A stretch of 64,000 nucleotides of DNA from contig CAWFAI010000017.1 of assembly GCA_963813725.1 (NCBI GenBank), positions 168,120 through 232,119 of the forward strand, written 5' to 3'. The notes under the pieces were generated by a model that did no database searches, had not been told where the DNA came from, and saw only the letters and a program-made list of their open reading frames with translations. The translations under genes and the position numbers were made by a program. Origin of the DNA: VGBV01 sp963813725. Lineage in GTDB: Bacteria > Actinomycetota > Thermoleophilia > Solirubrobacterales > 70-9. This document shows, piece after piece, positions 27,319-35,850 of this stretch (its first letter is position 1; every line of letters starts with the position of its first letter).

Positions 27319-28018
27319 CCGTCGAAGAGCTCCGGGTCTCGCCTCGATCTCGGCGGTGGCGCGCTCGTGCTCGCCGACGGTCCCGATGTCGAACCAGACG
27401 CCGGGGCCCGTGTAGGGACATCACCTTCCTGTTCGCGTCGAGCACGCGCTTGACCACGTCGGGGAAGTCGAAGCGGCCCTCGGGGATCAACTCGAGCACC
27501 GCCGGGTCGTAGACGTAGATGCCCATGCTGACGTCGAAGCGCATGGTGGGCTTCTCGACGTAGTCGGTGACGAAGCCGTCGTCGGACTCGATCACGCCGA
27601 GGTCGATGTCGACGTCCTGGCGGTGGGTCGCGATCGTCAGCGCCGCGTCCTGGCCGCGGTGGAAACGCATCAGCTGCGCGTAGTCGAGGGTCGTCAGCAT
27701 GTCGCCGTTCATCGCCAGGAAGGGCTCGTCGAGGCCCTCGATCCGGCGCAGGGCGCCCGCGGTGCCCGAGCGGCTGGTCCTCCCAGCGGTAGTTGAGCTC
27801 GATCCCCTCGGGGAGCTCGAGCTGGTCGAGGTAGGCCTTGATCAGGCCGCCCGAGGTGCCCGACCGAGAGGTCGATGCGGTTGAAGCCGTGCGGGCGAGC
27901 TGGCGGATCACCAGCTCCAGGATCGGGCGGTCGGCCACGGGGACAGCGGCTTCGGCAGCACAGCGGTGTACGGGCGCAGGCGCGTCCCCTTGCCTCCGGC
28001 CAGGATCACCGCCCTCAT
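27311..28018 (-). CDS. Sugar nucleotidyltransferase (NTP_transferase family), frameshifted
   Basis: About 236 codons. Begins MRAVILAGGKGTRLRPYT, the nucleotide-binding signature, with VLPKPLSP following. Other blocks are RPILELVIRQLA, LAMNGDMLTTLDY, YVEKPTMRFDVSMGIYVY and a C-terminal WFDIGT-like stretch. It activates a sugar-1-phosphate to NDP-sugar; which sugar is not decidable. Several one-base deletions break the frame (after LSP, around 27,780-27,880 and 27,415). The stop overlaps the next start within ATGCCTGA, confirming the operon. Confidence 0.78.
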
Positions 28019-28022
28019 CTCA

Positions 28023-29072
28023 TCACCCGGCGTCGCCACCGCCCTCGCCCTCGCCGGCGGCCGTGGGCGCGTGGTGAGCTCGTAGTTGCGGTAGTAGAGC
28101 GTCCGGCTTCGACGCGGCGAACATCCCGGCGCGGATCGCAGCGACCAGCTTGCGAACGGAGCCGGGACGCCTGCGCTCGGCTCGAACCCGAGCCGGTCCC
28201 GGATCTTGTCGAAGGAGACCCGGTAGTTGCGCGCGTCGACGCCGCCCTCGGTCAAGTTCACCTCTCCCTCGCCGTCCAGCGCGTCGAGCGCCGCCTCGAC
28301 GATCATCCGCTTCGTGTAGTTGCCGTCCTCGCCGCCGACGTTGAAGACCTCGCCCGCGACGGCGTCGTCGGGCGCCTCCAGCACGGCCATGATCGCCGCC
28401 GAGATGTCGTCCACATGGCAGTAGGGGCGCCAGGTGTCGGCGTCGTAGACCTCGAGCTCGTTGCCGAGGGCCAGCTCGCGCGTGAACTCCGAGACGGTCA
28501 GGTCGAAGCGCATCCGCGGCGAGATCCCGTAGGCGGTCGAGACCCGCAGCACGGTCGGCACGTCGGCGCCTCGGCGGCGCGCTCGAGGACCTCGCCCTCG
28601 ACCTCGACCTTGGTCTCCGCGTAGAGCGACAGCGGCTTGAGCTCGTCGTCCTCCCTCGCCGGCTCGTCCGTCCGCAGGCCGTAGTTGCTGCAGGTCGAGG
28701 CGAAGACGAGGCGCTGCGACGCCCGCCTCGCGGCGGCTTCGAGCACGTTGCGGCGCCGCCGACGTTGACGTCGCGCGCGAGCTCCGGGTTGCCCTTGCAG
28801 ACCGGGTCGCCGACCAGGGCGGCGAGGAGCACGACCTCGGTGACGCCCTCCAGCGCACCGCGCACGTCGTCGGCCGAGCGGACGTCGCCGTGGATGAAGC
28901 TGAAGCCTCGGTGCTCGGCCAGGGCCGCGATCGAGGCGCCGTTGTCGTAGAGAAGCGAGTCGAGGACGCGCACGCGGTTGCCCGCGGCGAGCAGCTCGCG
29001 CGTCAGCACCGAGCCGACGTAGCCGGCGCCGCCGACCACAAGGCTCCGTCGCTCAGTTGCCGCGGCGCCCAC
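28023..29072 (-). CDS. NAD-dependent epimerase/dehydratase, frameshifted
   Basis: Extended SDR enzyme acting on nucleotide sugars, ~350 codons. N-terminus SLVVGGAGYVGSVLTRELLAAG carries the GxxGxxG cofactor loop. FASTCSNYG and SLYAETKVEVE give the Ser and YxxxK catalytic elements. VLRVSTAYGISPRMRF, RPYCHVDDISAAIM and GEVFNVGGEDGNYTKR are family blocks. Three one-base deletions break the frame (near 28,755, 28,570 and 28,165); repairing them restores a continuous product, and the length is a multiple of three with three deletions. GTG at 29072 chosen as start. Confidence 0.82.
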   Translation of the reverse strand: MGAAATERRSLVVGGAGYVGSVLTRELLAAGNRVRVLDSLLYDNGASIAALAEHRGFSFIHGDVRSADDVRGALEGVTEVVLLAALVGDPVCKGNPELARDVNVGGAATCSKPPRGGRRSASSSPRPAATTACGRTSRRGRTTSSSRCRSTRRPRSRSRARSSSAPPRRRRADRAAGLDRLRDLAADALRPDRLGVHARAGPRQRARGLRRRHLAPLLPCGRHLGGDHGRAGGARRRRRGRGLQRRRRGRQLHEADDRRGGARRAGRRGRGELDRGRRRRAQLPGLLRQDPGPARVRAERRRPGSVRKLVAAIRAGMFAASKPDALLPQLRAHHAPTAAGEGEGGGDAG

Positions 29073-29088
29073 AGGGCTCAGATTGCGA

Positions 29089-29879
29089 TCAGGCCCGCGC
29101 TCGCCTCTTCGGCGAAGGGCAGGCCACCCGAATGACGAGAAGCGCGCGTAGATCGACCATCCGCCCCAGCTTCGAGGCCCGGATGCGGACGACGGCAGGT
29201 GAGGTTTGTAGTTGGAAGCGCCAAGGCTGGTCACACGGGTAGACGCCGACGCGCGGCCAGCAGAAGGGGTCCTCGGGGCCGGGGTTCATCGAGCCTGCGG
29301 CCTTGTAGCCGGCGCTCTCGGCGGCCTTGCTGACCCGGGCATCCACATCACCGTACGGGAAGGCGAGGGCATCGCAGGGCGCGCCAAGCCGGGCTTCACA
29401 GACCTCCCGCGAGCCACCCAGCTCCTCGGCCAAACGCTCCTCATCCAACTCGGTCAAATGGGGATGGCTGCGGGTGTGAGAGCCGACCTCCCAGCCCGCG
29501 GCCCGCATTCGCCGCAGCTCATCCCAGTCGACCGGGACGAGATCGTCGGCGTAGTCGCCCGCGGCCCACTTCTCGATGCCGGGCCAGCTCATCGGGCGCT
29601 CGCTGCCGACGTAGTCGGTCGGGACGAAGATCGTGCCACCAGGCCAAGCTCGCGCATGATCGGGAACGCGTGCTCGTGGACGGCCCGGTAGCCGTCGTCG
29701 AAGGTGATCGCGACGGCGTCATCAGGGGCCTCGCCCGCACGATCTGCGAGAAGGTGGCGCCTTGCCAGCCACCGCGACGAGATCGATGAGCTGTCCTTGG
29801 AAGTGCTCAGGGGGACCGCGAGGTTCGAGGGCCAGCCGGGGCTGACCGAGTGGTAGGCGAGAACGATCGATCGCGACAT
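29089..29879 (-). CDS. Polysaccharide deacetylase (NodB fold), frameshifted
   Basis: Starts MSRSIVLAYHSVSPGWPSNLAV at 29879, its ATG overlapping the TGA of the upstream gene. The NodB motif is ITFDDGYRAVHEHAFPIMRELGL, and the second metal motif is SHTRSHPHLTEL. FPYGDVDARVSKAAESAGY follows. The parts lie in different frames because of at least two indels (near 29,790 and 29,640). It likely removes N- or O-acetyl groups from the polymer or a wall glycan. No signal peptide is seen, suggesting a cytoplasmic lipid-linked substrate or non-classical location. Confidence 0.78.
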
Positions 29880-31050
29880 CAAAGTCCTATCGGCCGTGTG
29901 GCCACGCTACCGCAACCCTGGTTTCCGTATGCGAGCGCCCGTTCGTACCGATCAAACATGCGCGCGCTCCAGGCTCCGAGGTCAAAGCGCGAAGCGGTCC
30001 GCTCTCGCGCAGACGCCGCGTCCAGCTCGGCCAGCTCCGGCGGGCGAGATAGGAGCTCGTCGGCGGCGGCGGCGAGCTCTGCCGGGGATCGCCCGACCAC
30101 ACGGCACGAGTGGAGGTCGTCGCAGATGTCGTGGTGTCCGGGGAGGTCCGTGGCAACGACGGCAGTCCCCTGAGTATCGCCTCGATCACGGCGAAGGGTT
30201 GTCCCTCGACGCGGCTGGAGGAGACGAACAGATCAGCGGCGGCGTAGAGCTCGTTCACGCGCTCGGTCTGCTCGACGGGGCGGACCGCCTCCGTGAGGCC
30301 GAGCCCCTCGATGCCGGCGCGTGCCCTGTCCCCGCTGCCGACCGTCATCGCGACCAGCTCGCCCCGAGGCCGCCGCGCCAGCAGCTCGCGGACGCTCGCG
30401 AGGAAGAGGTCGCCGTCCTTCAGCTCCCAGTCCCAGGCGAAGTGCAGCAGGACGTCGGCGCTCTCGGAGATCCCAAGCCTGGCGCGGGCCGCAGCGCGTT
30501 CCTCGGGCTTCACCCGAGGGAAGCGCTCGATCTCGACCCCGCCCCCGACCACCTCGACTCGCTCGCGCGGAGCCCCCGCCCGGATCACCCCACGAGCTGG
30601 ATCGGGGCCCGATGCGAGGATCGCGTCCACCCGGCGTCCAACCAAGCCGAACTTGATCAGGTTCCGGGGGCCGACCAGAGGCCCCCAGGTGAGTGGCGTA
30701 TGCACATGCCAGAGCACCGCGGTTCGATCCCGCTTAGCCGCCAGCGATGCCGCCGGCAGGTCGAAGCTCGTGAAGTGCGTGTGAAGCACGAGCGGCTCGG
30801 GCCGTGAGTATCGCGCCCGCATCCAATCCCCCGTTGCGCGGCGGCCCCCTGGCGGAGCGGTGATCACATCGGCGCCGGCTTCGCTCCGCAGGGACTCGTA
30901 CCAGCCGAAGTCGCGTGCAGCTTGGCCAAAGACCAGCTCGGCGGACCAGCCCCGCGCCCGGGCTGTACGGCCGAGGGCCCGCGCCATCGGGATGAACGAT
31001 CCCTCGTAGGGGCCGTGGTAGCCGGCGAGCAGGCTCAACCGCGGGCTCAC
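29879..31050 (-). CDS. Glycosyltransferase family 4-like, one frameshift near the 3' end
   Basis: Reconstructed 390 residues. N-terminus LSLLAGYHGPYEGSFIPMARALG, middle HTHFTSFDLPAASLAAKRDRTAVLWHVHTPLTWG, donor region VVGGGVEIERFP, LLHFAWDWELKDGDLFLASV, AADLFVSSSRVEGQPFAVIEAILRG. One base is missing near 30,165; after repair the chain continues TAVVATDLPGHHDIC and ends at 29879. GTG at 31050 overlaps the previous TGA (GTGA). Part of the seven-gene operon. Confidence 0.85.
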
Positions 31051-32015
31051 GAACGCGCTCTGGCCTCGCCTCGGGTCCACGGGAGCCGCCTGCCGAGGAG
31101 CCTGTTGCGCGGCACGACCAGGCGAAAGACCACCTTGTGCGCGAACGAGGATGCGCGGCTGACGCGGCTGTCGGCGTAGTCACGGAATCGCTGCAGGGTT
31201 CGGTCGAGCTCGGCCCTCGGCGCTATCAGCGCCATCGCCTCGAGCTGGCGGATGTGCAGCAGGTGGTAGGCGGAGCTGGCGACGTTGCGGACCGGTAGCA
31301 GCGGATAGAGGTCATACAGCGACCAGCTGCCCGTGTCCCAGAGGTGAATGCTGCGCGCGAGCACATCGAGTCCCGTCTCGAAGTCCGAGGCCGCGGCCTG
31401 ATCGCGGAGCGCGACGCCGACGTCGTAGGCGCCCCAGAGGGCGAAGATCCCGCCGTTCAGGACGAAGGAGGGGCGAGTGGTCGGATACTCCTCGAAGAAC
31501 GGGCCCCCGTGGAGCTCGACGCGCACGCCGCCCTCGCCCGGGGCCTTCGCGAACGGCCGAAGCGCGCGCAGCGCTCCCTCGGCGTAGCGCTCCTCGCCGG
31601 TCTCACGATGAAGCCGCACGAGCACGCTCGCCCCTTCGCCCTGCGCCATCCCCGAGATCCACGGCGGATCGAGGGGAAAAGTGTGGGGCATCGGCATCAG
31701 GTGCAACCAACTGCCGTCGGGCTCCTGGTCGTCGAGCAGGTAGTCGCCCGCCCGCCGCGCCGCATCGAGCCACTGCTCGCCCTCCCCCTTCAGGTAGCGC
31801 TCGTACGCTCCCAGCGCCCATTGAGCCAGCGTCACATGGAGCTGGCCCTCGCGAGGACCGAGCCATTCCGGGGGCCATCGCGGTGACTCGGCCTTGAAGT
31901 CGAAGTCGATGTAGTAGCCGCCCACCCGGTTTGGATGCACGAGCGCTCCGACCTCCGGCGAGAAGGCGCTGGCGGTGCTGAAAAACCCTGTGCTCTTGCG
32001 AGGATCGGTACCCAT
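31047..32015 (-). CDS. D-glucuronyl C5-epimerase family protein
   Basis: 322 residues, similar to the C-terminal catalytic domain of heparosan/heparan D-glucuronyl C5-epimerase (GLCE_C). Visible blocks: GGYYIDFDFKAESPRWPPEWLGPREGQLHVTLAQWALGAYERY, YLLDDQEPDGSWLHLMPMPHTFPLDPPWISGMAQGEGASVLVRLHRETG, SFVLNGGIFALWGAYDV, GSWSLYDLYPLLPVRNVASSAYHLLHIRQLEAMA. The family converts D-glucuronate to L-iduronate in a polymer. First gene of the operon running to 25010. No signal peptide, so it would act on cytoplasmic, lipid-linked or unsecreted chains. Confidence 0.8.
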   Translation of the reverse strand: MGTDPRKSTGFFSTASAFSPEVGALVHPNRVGGYYIDFDFKAESPRWPPEWLGPREGQLHVTLAQWALGAYERYLKGEGEQWLDAARRAGDYLLDDQEPDGSWLHLMPMPHTFPLDPPWISGMAQGEGASVLVRLHRETGEERYAEGALRALRPFAKAPGEGGVRVELHGGPFFEEYPTTRPSFVLNGGIFALWGAYDVGVALRDQAAASDFETGLDVLARSIHLWDTGSWSLYDLYPLLPVRNVASSAYHLLHIRQLEAMALIAPRAELDRTLQRFRDYADSRVSRASSFAHKVVFRLVVPRNRLLGRRLPWTRGEARARS

Positions 32016-32073
32016 CCCAGACTCGGCACCCGGAGTTGCGGTCGAGACCGGGCGTGCGCCTAGGCTACGGCAG

Positions 32074-33426
32074 ATGAGTGACGGGACCCTCCACGCGCTT
32101 CAGGGATCGCCGATCCGTCCGTTCGCCGAGACGATCTCGTGGCTGTGGCGGGTTCCCCTGGCGGATACGCCCTCGCCCGACTCGGTCGGGCTGGGCACGA
32201 TCGACGAGGGGATCGAGCTGAGCTCCCTGCTCGACGCCGGCGAGCTCGCCGGCGTCGCGCTGTTCGGGGCCCGCCCGGGGCCTGATCAGGGCCCGGTGCC
32301 CGGCCGCCAGCGGCTCGCCGGGGCCGCGCGGTTCGGGCCCGGCCTCTCGACCCAGGGCGACTTCACGGTCCTGCACGGTGCGGGCCGGCCCGTGACGAGC
32401 TCGAACCTGGGGACGCACGCCCTCCGCGACGGAGACCTCCTCACCCTGGGAATGGACCCGATCGCCTCATGGGGCACTGTGCAGCACTTCTGGGCGTTTC
32501 CCGCTCTCGCCGGCTTCCTGGCTGAACGGCTCGGGCGACCGATGGCGATGTTGCCGCCGATAGGGGTGATCCGCTACGACGACGTGCCCGGCACCGCCGC
32601 CCAGCAGGTCAGCGGCAGGACAAAAACGGACAAGCACGTCGAGCGGCGGCTTCGGCGAATTCTGGGCGTCTACCGCCGGGGCGGCGCCGTGATCAATACG
32701 GCCGTCGCTTGCCGCGCGCTCGAAGGGGGGCGAGAGGTTCCCCTTGAGCAGGTCTGGCCCCGCTCGCTGGAGCGGCTCGGCGAAGCCATCGCCGAGGGGA
32801 TCGCCGAGCAGGTCTGCCACGGCTACCTGCACCTCGACACCGAGCGCTCGCGACCCGACGCGCCGGAGCCGCGCGAGTTCGCCCACCTCGGGCACGAGGA
32901 GGCGAAACGCCGGATCGCCGCAGCCCTGACCTGGGCGGATTCGGTGCTCGGCGGGCGACCGCCGACCTTCGTGGCCCCGAACTGGCGCTACAGCGAGGGC
33001 ACCCTGGCGGCGCTGCGCGAGCTGAGCCTGCCGGCGTGGCTTCCGCTCCGGTTCGGGCCGCTGATCGACGGTCCCAACGCCAGGGAGTCCCTGGTCAGCA
33101 CCATCAACGGGCTCTGCGATCTCGACTACGGCCCCCTCGGCGCCCTTGCGGGGGCGGGGATGCCCCCGTACGTGGTCATCCACGGGGGCCTGATCGACGC
33201 CCGGTTCGACGGGCTCCGAGGCCTGCGACACGCCCCCGCCCTGGCGCGTCTGGCGGTCAGGCGCGACCTGGTCAGGCTCCCGTCGGCCGAAGGGGTGCGA
33301 TGGGTCGGAGCTGGGGAGCTGCTCGCCCGGCTGCAGGCGCACGACCAGGTCGAGGTCGCCGGCGCCGAGATCCGGGCCCCGGACGGAGTGGAGGTGAGCG
33401 CGCTTCCCGCGGCGACGGCTGACTGA
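32074..33426 (+). CDS. Putative NodB-fold (polysaccharide deacetylase-like) protein
   Basis: 450 residues from ATG 32074, divergent from the C5-epimerase. No family recognised with certainty. Residues ~165-330 have the layout of a NodB-type hydrolase: VIRYDDVPG (paired Asp), then EQVCHGYLHLDTER (His-x3-His) and PTFVAPNWRYSEGTL. The N-terminal ~150 residues (ISWLWRVPLAD, GDFTVLHGAGRPV, LTLGMDPIASWG) are unknown. No signal peptide. The TGA overlaps the ATG of the lyase-like gene (TGATG), so the two are coupled and probably act on the same glycan. Confidence 0.5.
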   Translation: MSDGTLHALQGSPIRPFAETISWLWRVPLADTPSPDSVGLGTIDEGIELSSLLDAGELAGVALFGARPGPDQGPVPGRQRLAGAARFGPGLSTQGDFTVLHGAGRPVTSSNLGTHALRDGDLLTLGMDPIASWGTVQHFWAFPALAGFLAERLGRPMAMLPPIGVIRYDDVPGTAAQQVSGRTKTDKHVERRLRRILGVYRRGGAVINTAVACRALEGGREVPLEQVWPRSLERLGEAIAEGIAEQVCHGYLHLDTERSRPDAPEPREFAHLGHEEAKRRIAAALTWADSVLGGRPPTFVAPNWRYSEGTLAALRELSLPAWLPLRFGPLIDGPNARESLVSTINGLCDLDYGPLGALAGAGMPPYVVIHGGLIDARFDGLRGLRHAPALARLAVRRDLVRLPSAEGVRWVGAGELLARLQAHDQVEVAGAEIRAPDGVEVSALPAATAD

Positions 33427-34334
33427 TGGCGGCCGAGCCCTCCCCCACCCCCGGCTTCGGCCGCCTGGCAGTCACGCTCGGGGCCCTCGCGATCGGGGTG
33501 GTCGCCGCGCTGTCGCTGACCGATTCGGACGGTGGAGGAGCGACGCCCGAGCCGACCCAGATCGCCTCCGATACGGCTGCCGACCCCGACCCGCTGCCGT
33601 TCTGGGGCCGGATCGACTGCGCCGATCCCTCCCGGCACCGACGCTACGCGGAGGGGGGCGATCCCTCCCTCACCGCGACCGGCACAGCACAGCCGGACCA
33701 GGCCTTCCGCCGCCTGCGGGTTCTCGATGGAGATGACTTCTTCGGCGAGCGCTGCGAACTGGGGGCCAACAACATCAGCGGCCCGGTCGCCTTCTACCGC
33801 GAGGGGCAGCGCTTGCTCACCTTCGCGAGCTTCAGGCTGCCGCCGGACTTTCCGCTGGGCGCCAAGAACTTCCAGGGGGTGCTGCAGATGAAGCAGGCGC
33901 AGCCCGCCAACAACGGCGGGGGCACGCCCGTGATCTCGCTCAGCGCCTATCGAGGCGCTTGGCAGCTGTTCCACAGCGGCCCCGGCATCACAGAGGTGGA
34001 TCAGGAGCTCTGGCGGACGCCCGCGATGAAGGGGGTCTGGACCCGGGTAGCGATCGAGGCGCTCTACTCGCAGGATCCCGCCAAGGGCTGGATCGAGCTC
34101 AGGATCGACGGCAACGGCGACGGTGACTTCGGCGACGAGGGAGAGGTGAGCCCGCGGTTCGTCACCAACACGCTGAAGCGGGAGTCCGCCGGAGGCATCG
34201 ACGACGGGCTCGCCGAGGGCGACTCGATCCCATCGCACCTGCGGATCGGGCTCTACCACGACGCTCGTATCCCCTGTCCGCCGCCGGCGGGATGCTCGGT
34301 CGATGCGGACAACGTCCAGGTCCTGATTCCCTAG
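33426..34334 (+). CDS. Heparin-lyase-fold (polysaccharide lyase) protein, membrane-anchored
   Basis: 302 residues. One N-terminal hydrophobic helix (LAVTLGALAIGVVAALSL) acts as signal or anchor. The catalytic-type domain shares blocks with the second copy at 46736: DPLPFWGRIDCADPSRHRR, DGDDFFGERCELG, LLTFASFRLP, GVLQMKQAQP, and the C-terminal SIPSHLRIGLYHD...DADNVQVLIP. This matches the jelly-roll heparin lyase I-like family (PF14099 type). A DGNGDGDFGDEGE loop looks like a Ca-binding site. It may trim or release the polymer made by the surrounding genes; activity is inferred from fold only. Confidence 0.72.
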   Translation: MAAEPSPTPGFGRLAVTLGALAIGVVAALSLTDSDGGGATPEPTQIASDTAADPDPLPFWGRIDCADPSRHRRYAEGGDPSLTATGTAQPDQAFRRLRVLDGDDFFGERCELGANNISGPVAFYREGQRLLTFASFRLPPDFPLGAKNFQGVLQMKQAQPANNGGGTPVISLSAYRGAWQLFHSGPGITEVDQELWRTPAMKGVWTRVAIEALYSQDPAKGWIELRIDGNGDGDFGDEGEVSPRFVTNTLKRESAGGIDDGLAEGDSIPSHLRIGLYHDARIPCPPPAGCSVDADNVQVLIP

Positions 34335-34338
34335 AGCG

Positions 34339-35850
34339 ATGGCCGACCGCGACCCGGCCCCCGGCGCCGATCCGGCCGACAGCATCCGGCGCAACGCAGC
34401 CTTCGGGCTTGCGACGAAGCTCACCGGCGCCCTCTTCACCGGCGCGCTGACGATCTTCCTGGTCCGCGAGCTGGAGCCCTCCGGCTACGGCGTATTCGCG
34501 CTCGCGGTCAGCGTCGGCTCTCTGGTGCTGCTGTTCTCGGACTTCGGCATCTCGCAATCGACAGCGCGGTTCATCGCCGAACGTCGCGGGCAGAGCGGGA
34601 TCGTGGGCGACATCCTGGGCGACTCGCTGTCGCTGAAGCTGGCGGCCTCGGTGCTGGTCTCGATATTGCTCGCCGCGCTCGCGGGCCCGATCGCCGACGC
34701 CTACGGCGAGAGCGACCTGGTCTGGCCCCTGCGGCTGATCGCGATCGCGGTGCTCGGGCAGAGCGTGTTGAGCCTGTTCGCCGGTGCGTTCGAGGCGCTC
34801 GGCCGGTATTCGCTTGGATTTCGGCTTGCGCTCTCGGAGAGCGCGCTCGAGGCGGGCACCAGCGTCGCCCTGGTGCTGCTCGGAGCGGGTGTCGTCGGCG
34901 CCGCCGGCGGCCGAGCGATCGGGTACGCGTTCGGCGGAGCGCTCGGCCTGCTGCTCGCCGCGCGCCTCGTGCGGCCCGGCGTGATCCGCGTCGGCCATCG
35001 CGCCCGCTGGGGCTTTCGCCCGATCGCGACTTACGCGGGGGCGCTTCTGATCGTCGAGGGCGCGTTCGCCATCTACACCGAGATCGACACGCTGATGATC
35101 GGCGCGATCCTGGGCACTACGGCGGCCGGCCTGTTCGCCGCACCGCTGAGGCTGCTCGTCTTCACCCAGTACCTCGGCCTGGCGCTGGCGACCGGGATCG
35201 CGCCGAGGCTGGCCCGCCATCCCGATCACCCTCCCAATGTCAGGGCCCTCCAGGACGGCCTCAGGGTGCTGGTCATCTTGCAGCTCGCGATGGCGCCTCC
35301 AGTGGTGGTCTGGGCGGAGCCGGTCATACAGCTCGTGTTCGGGTCCGACTACGCAGCCTCGGTCGATGCGCTCCGCTTCCTGGCGCCCTATGTGGTACTG
35401 GGCGGGCTAGCCCCCCTGCTCGCGCTCAGCGTCAACTACGTCGGCGAGGCGCGTCGAAGGATCCCCCTGGCGATCGTGACCGTGCTCATCAACGCCGCCC
35501 TCGACCTCTGGCTGATCAACGAGCTCGGGATCAAGGGCGCCTCGGTCGCGACGGACGTGGCCGTCGCCTTCTACGTCGCCGGCCACCTCTGGATCTGCGT
35601 GCGCGTGCTCGATCTGCGCCTTCGGCCACTGGCGCTGACCCTGACGCGCGCCGCGCTCGCTGCCGTCGCGATGGCGGCGGCGCTGTACTCGTTCGGAACC
35701 GAGTCGCTTTCGGCGGTCGAGCTGATCGCCGGCGGCTCGCTCGCGGTCACCGCCTACATCGTGGTCCTGGTTCTGACTCGGGAGCTGACCCGCGCGGACC
35801 TTCACCTCGCTCGCGGAGCGCTGGCCGAAGCGCTCGGCCGCGAGCGCTAG
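34339..35850 (+). CDS. Oligosaccharide flippase (Wzx, MATE/MOP superfamily)
   Basis: 503 residues, about 12-14 hydrophobic helices. Family features: ATKLTGALFTGALTIFLVRELEPSGYGVFAL at the N-terminus, FGISQSTARFIAERR, and EIDTLMIGAILGTTAAGLFAAPLRLL in the middle. It moves the lipid-linked repeat unit across the membrane before polymerisation by a Wzy-type protein. ATG at 34339 four bases after the lyase-like stop. Its TAG shares CTAG with the converging glycosyltransferase. Confidence 0.9.
   Translation: MADRDPAPGADPADSIRRNAAFGLATKLTGALFTGALTIFLVRELEPSGYGVFALAVSVGSLVLLFSDFGISQSTARFIAERRGQSGIVGDILGDSLSLKLAASVLVSILLAALAGPIADAYGESDLVWPLRLIAIAVLGQSVLSLFAGAFEALGRYSLGFRLALSESALEAGTSVALVLLGAGVVGAAGGRAIGYAFGGALGLLLAARLVRPGVIRVGHRARWGFRPIATYAGALLIVEGAFAIYTEIDTLMIGAILGTTAAGLFAAPLRLLVFTQYLGLALATGIAPRLARHPDHPPNVRALQDGLRVLVILQLAMAPPVVVWAEPVIQLVFGSDYAASVDALRFLAPYVVLGGLAPLLALSVNYVGEARRRIPLAIVTVLINAALDLWLINELGIKGASVATDVAVAFYVAGHLWICVRVLDLRLRPLALTLTRAALAAVAMAAALYSFGTESLSAVELIAGGSLAVTAYIVVLVLTRELTRADLHLARGALAEALGRER

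Noticed and set aside
25010..29879. Interpreting the broken glycosyl and sugar-nucleotide genes as true pseudogenes
   Set aside because: Domain order and overlapping start/stop junctions are intact, and nearby essential genes show the same error type.
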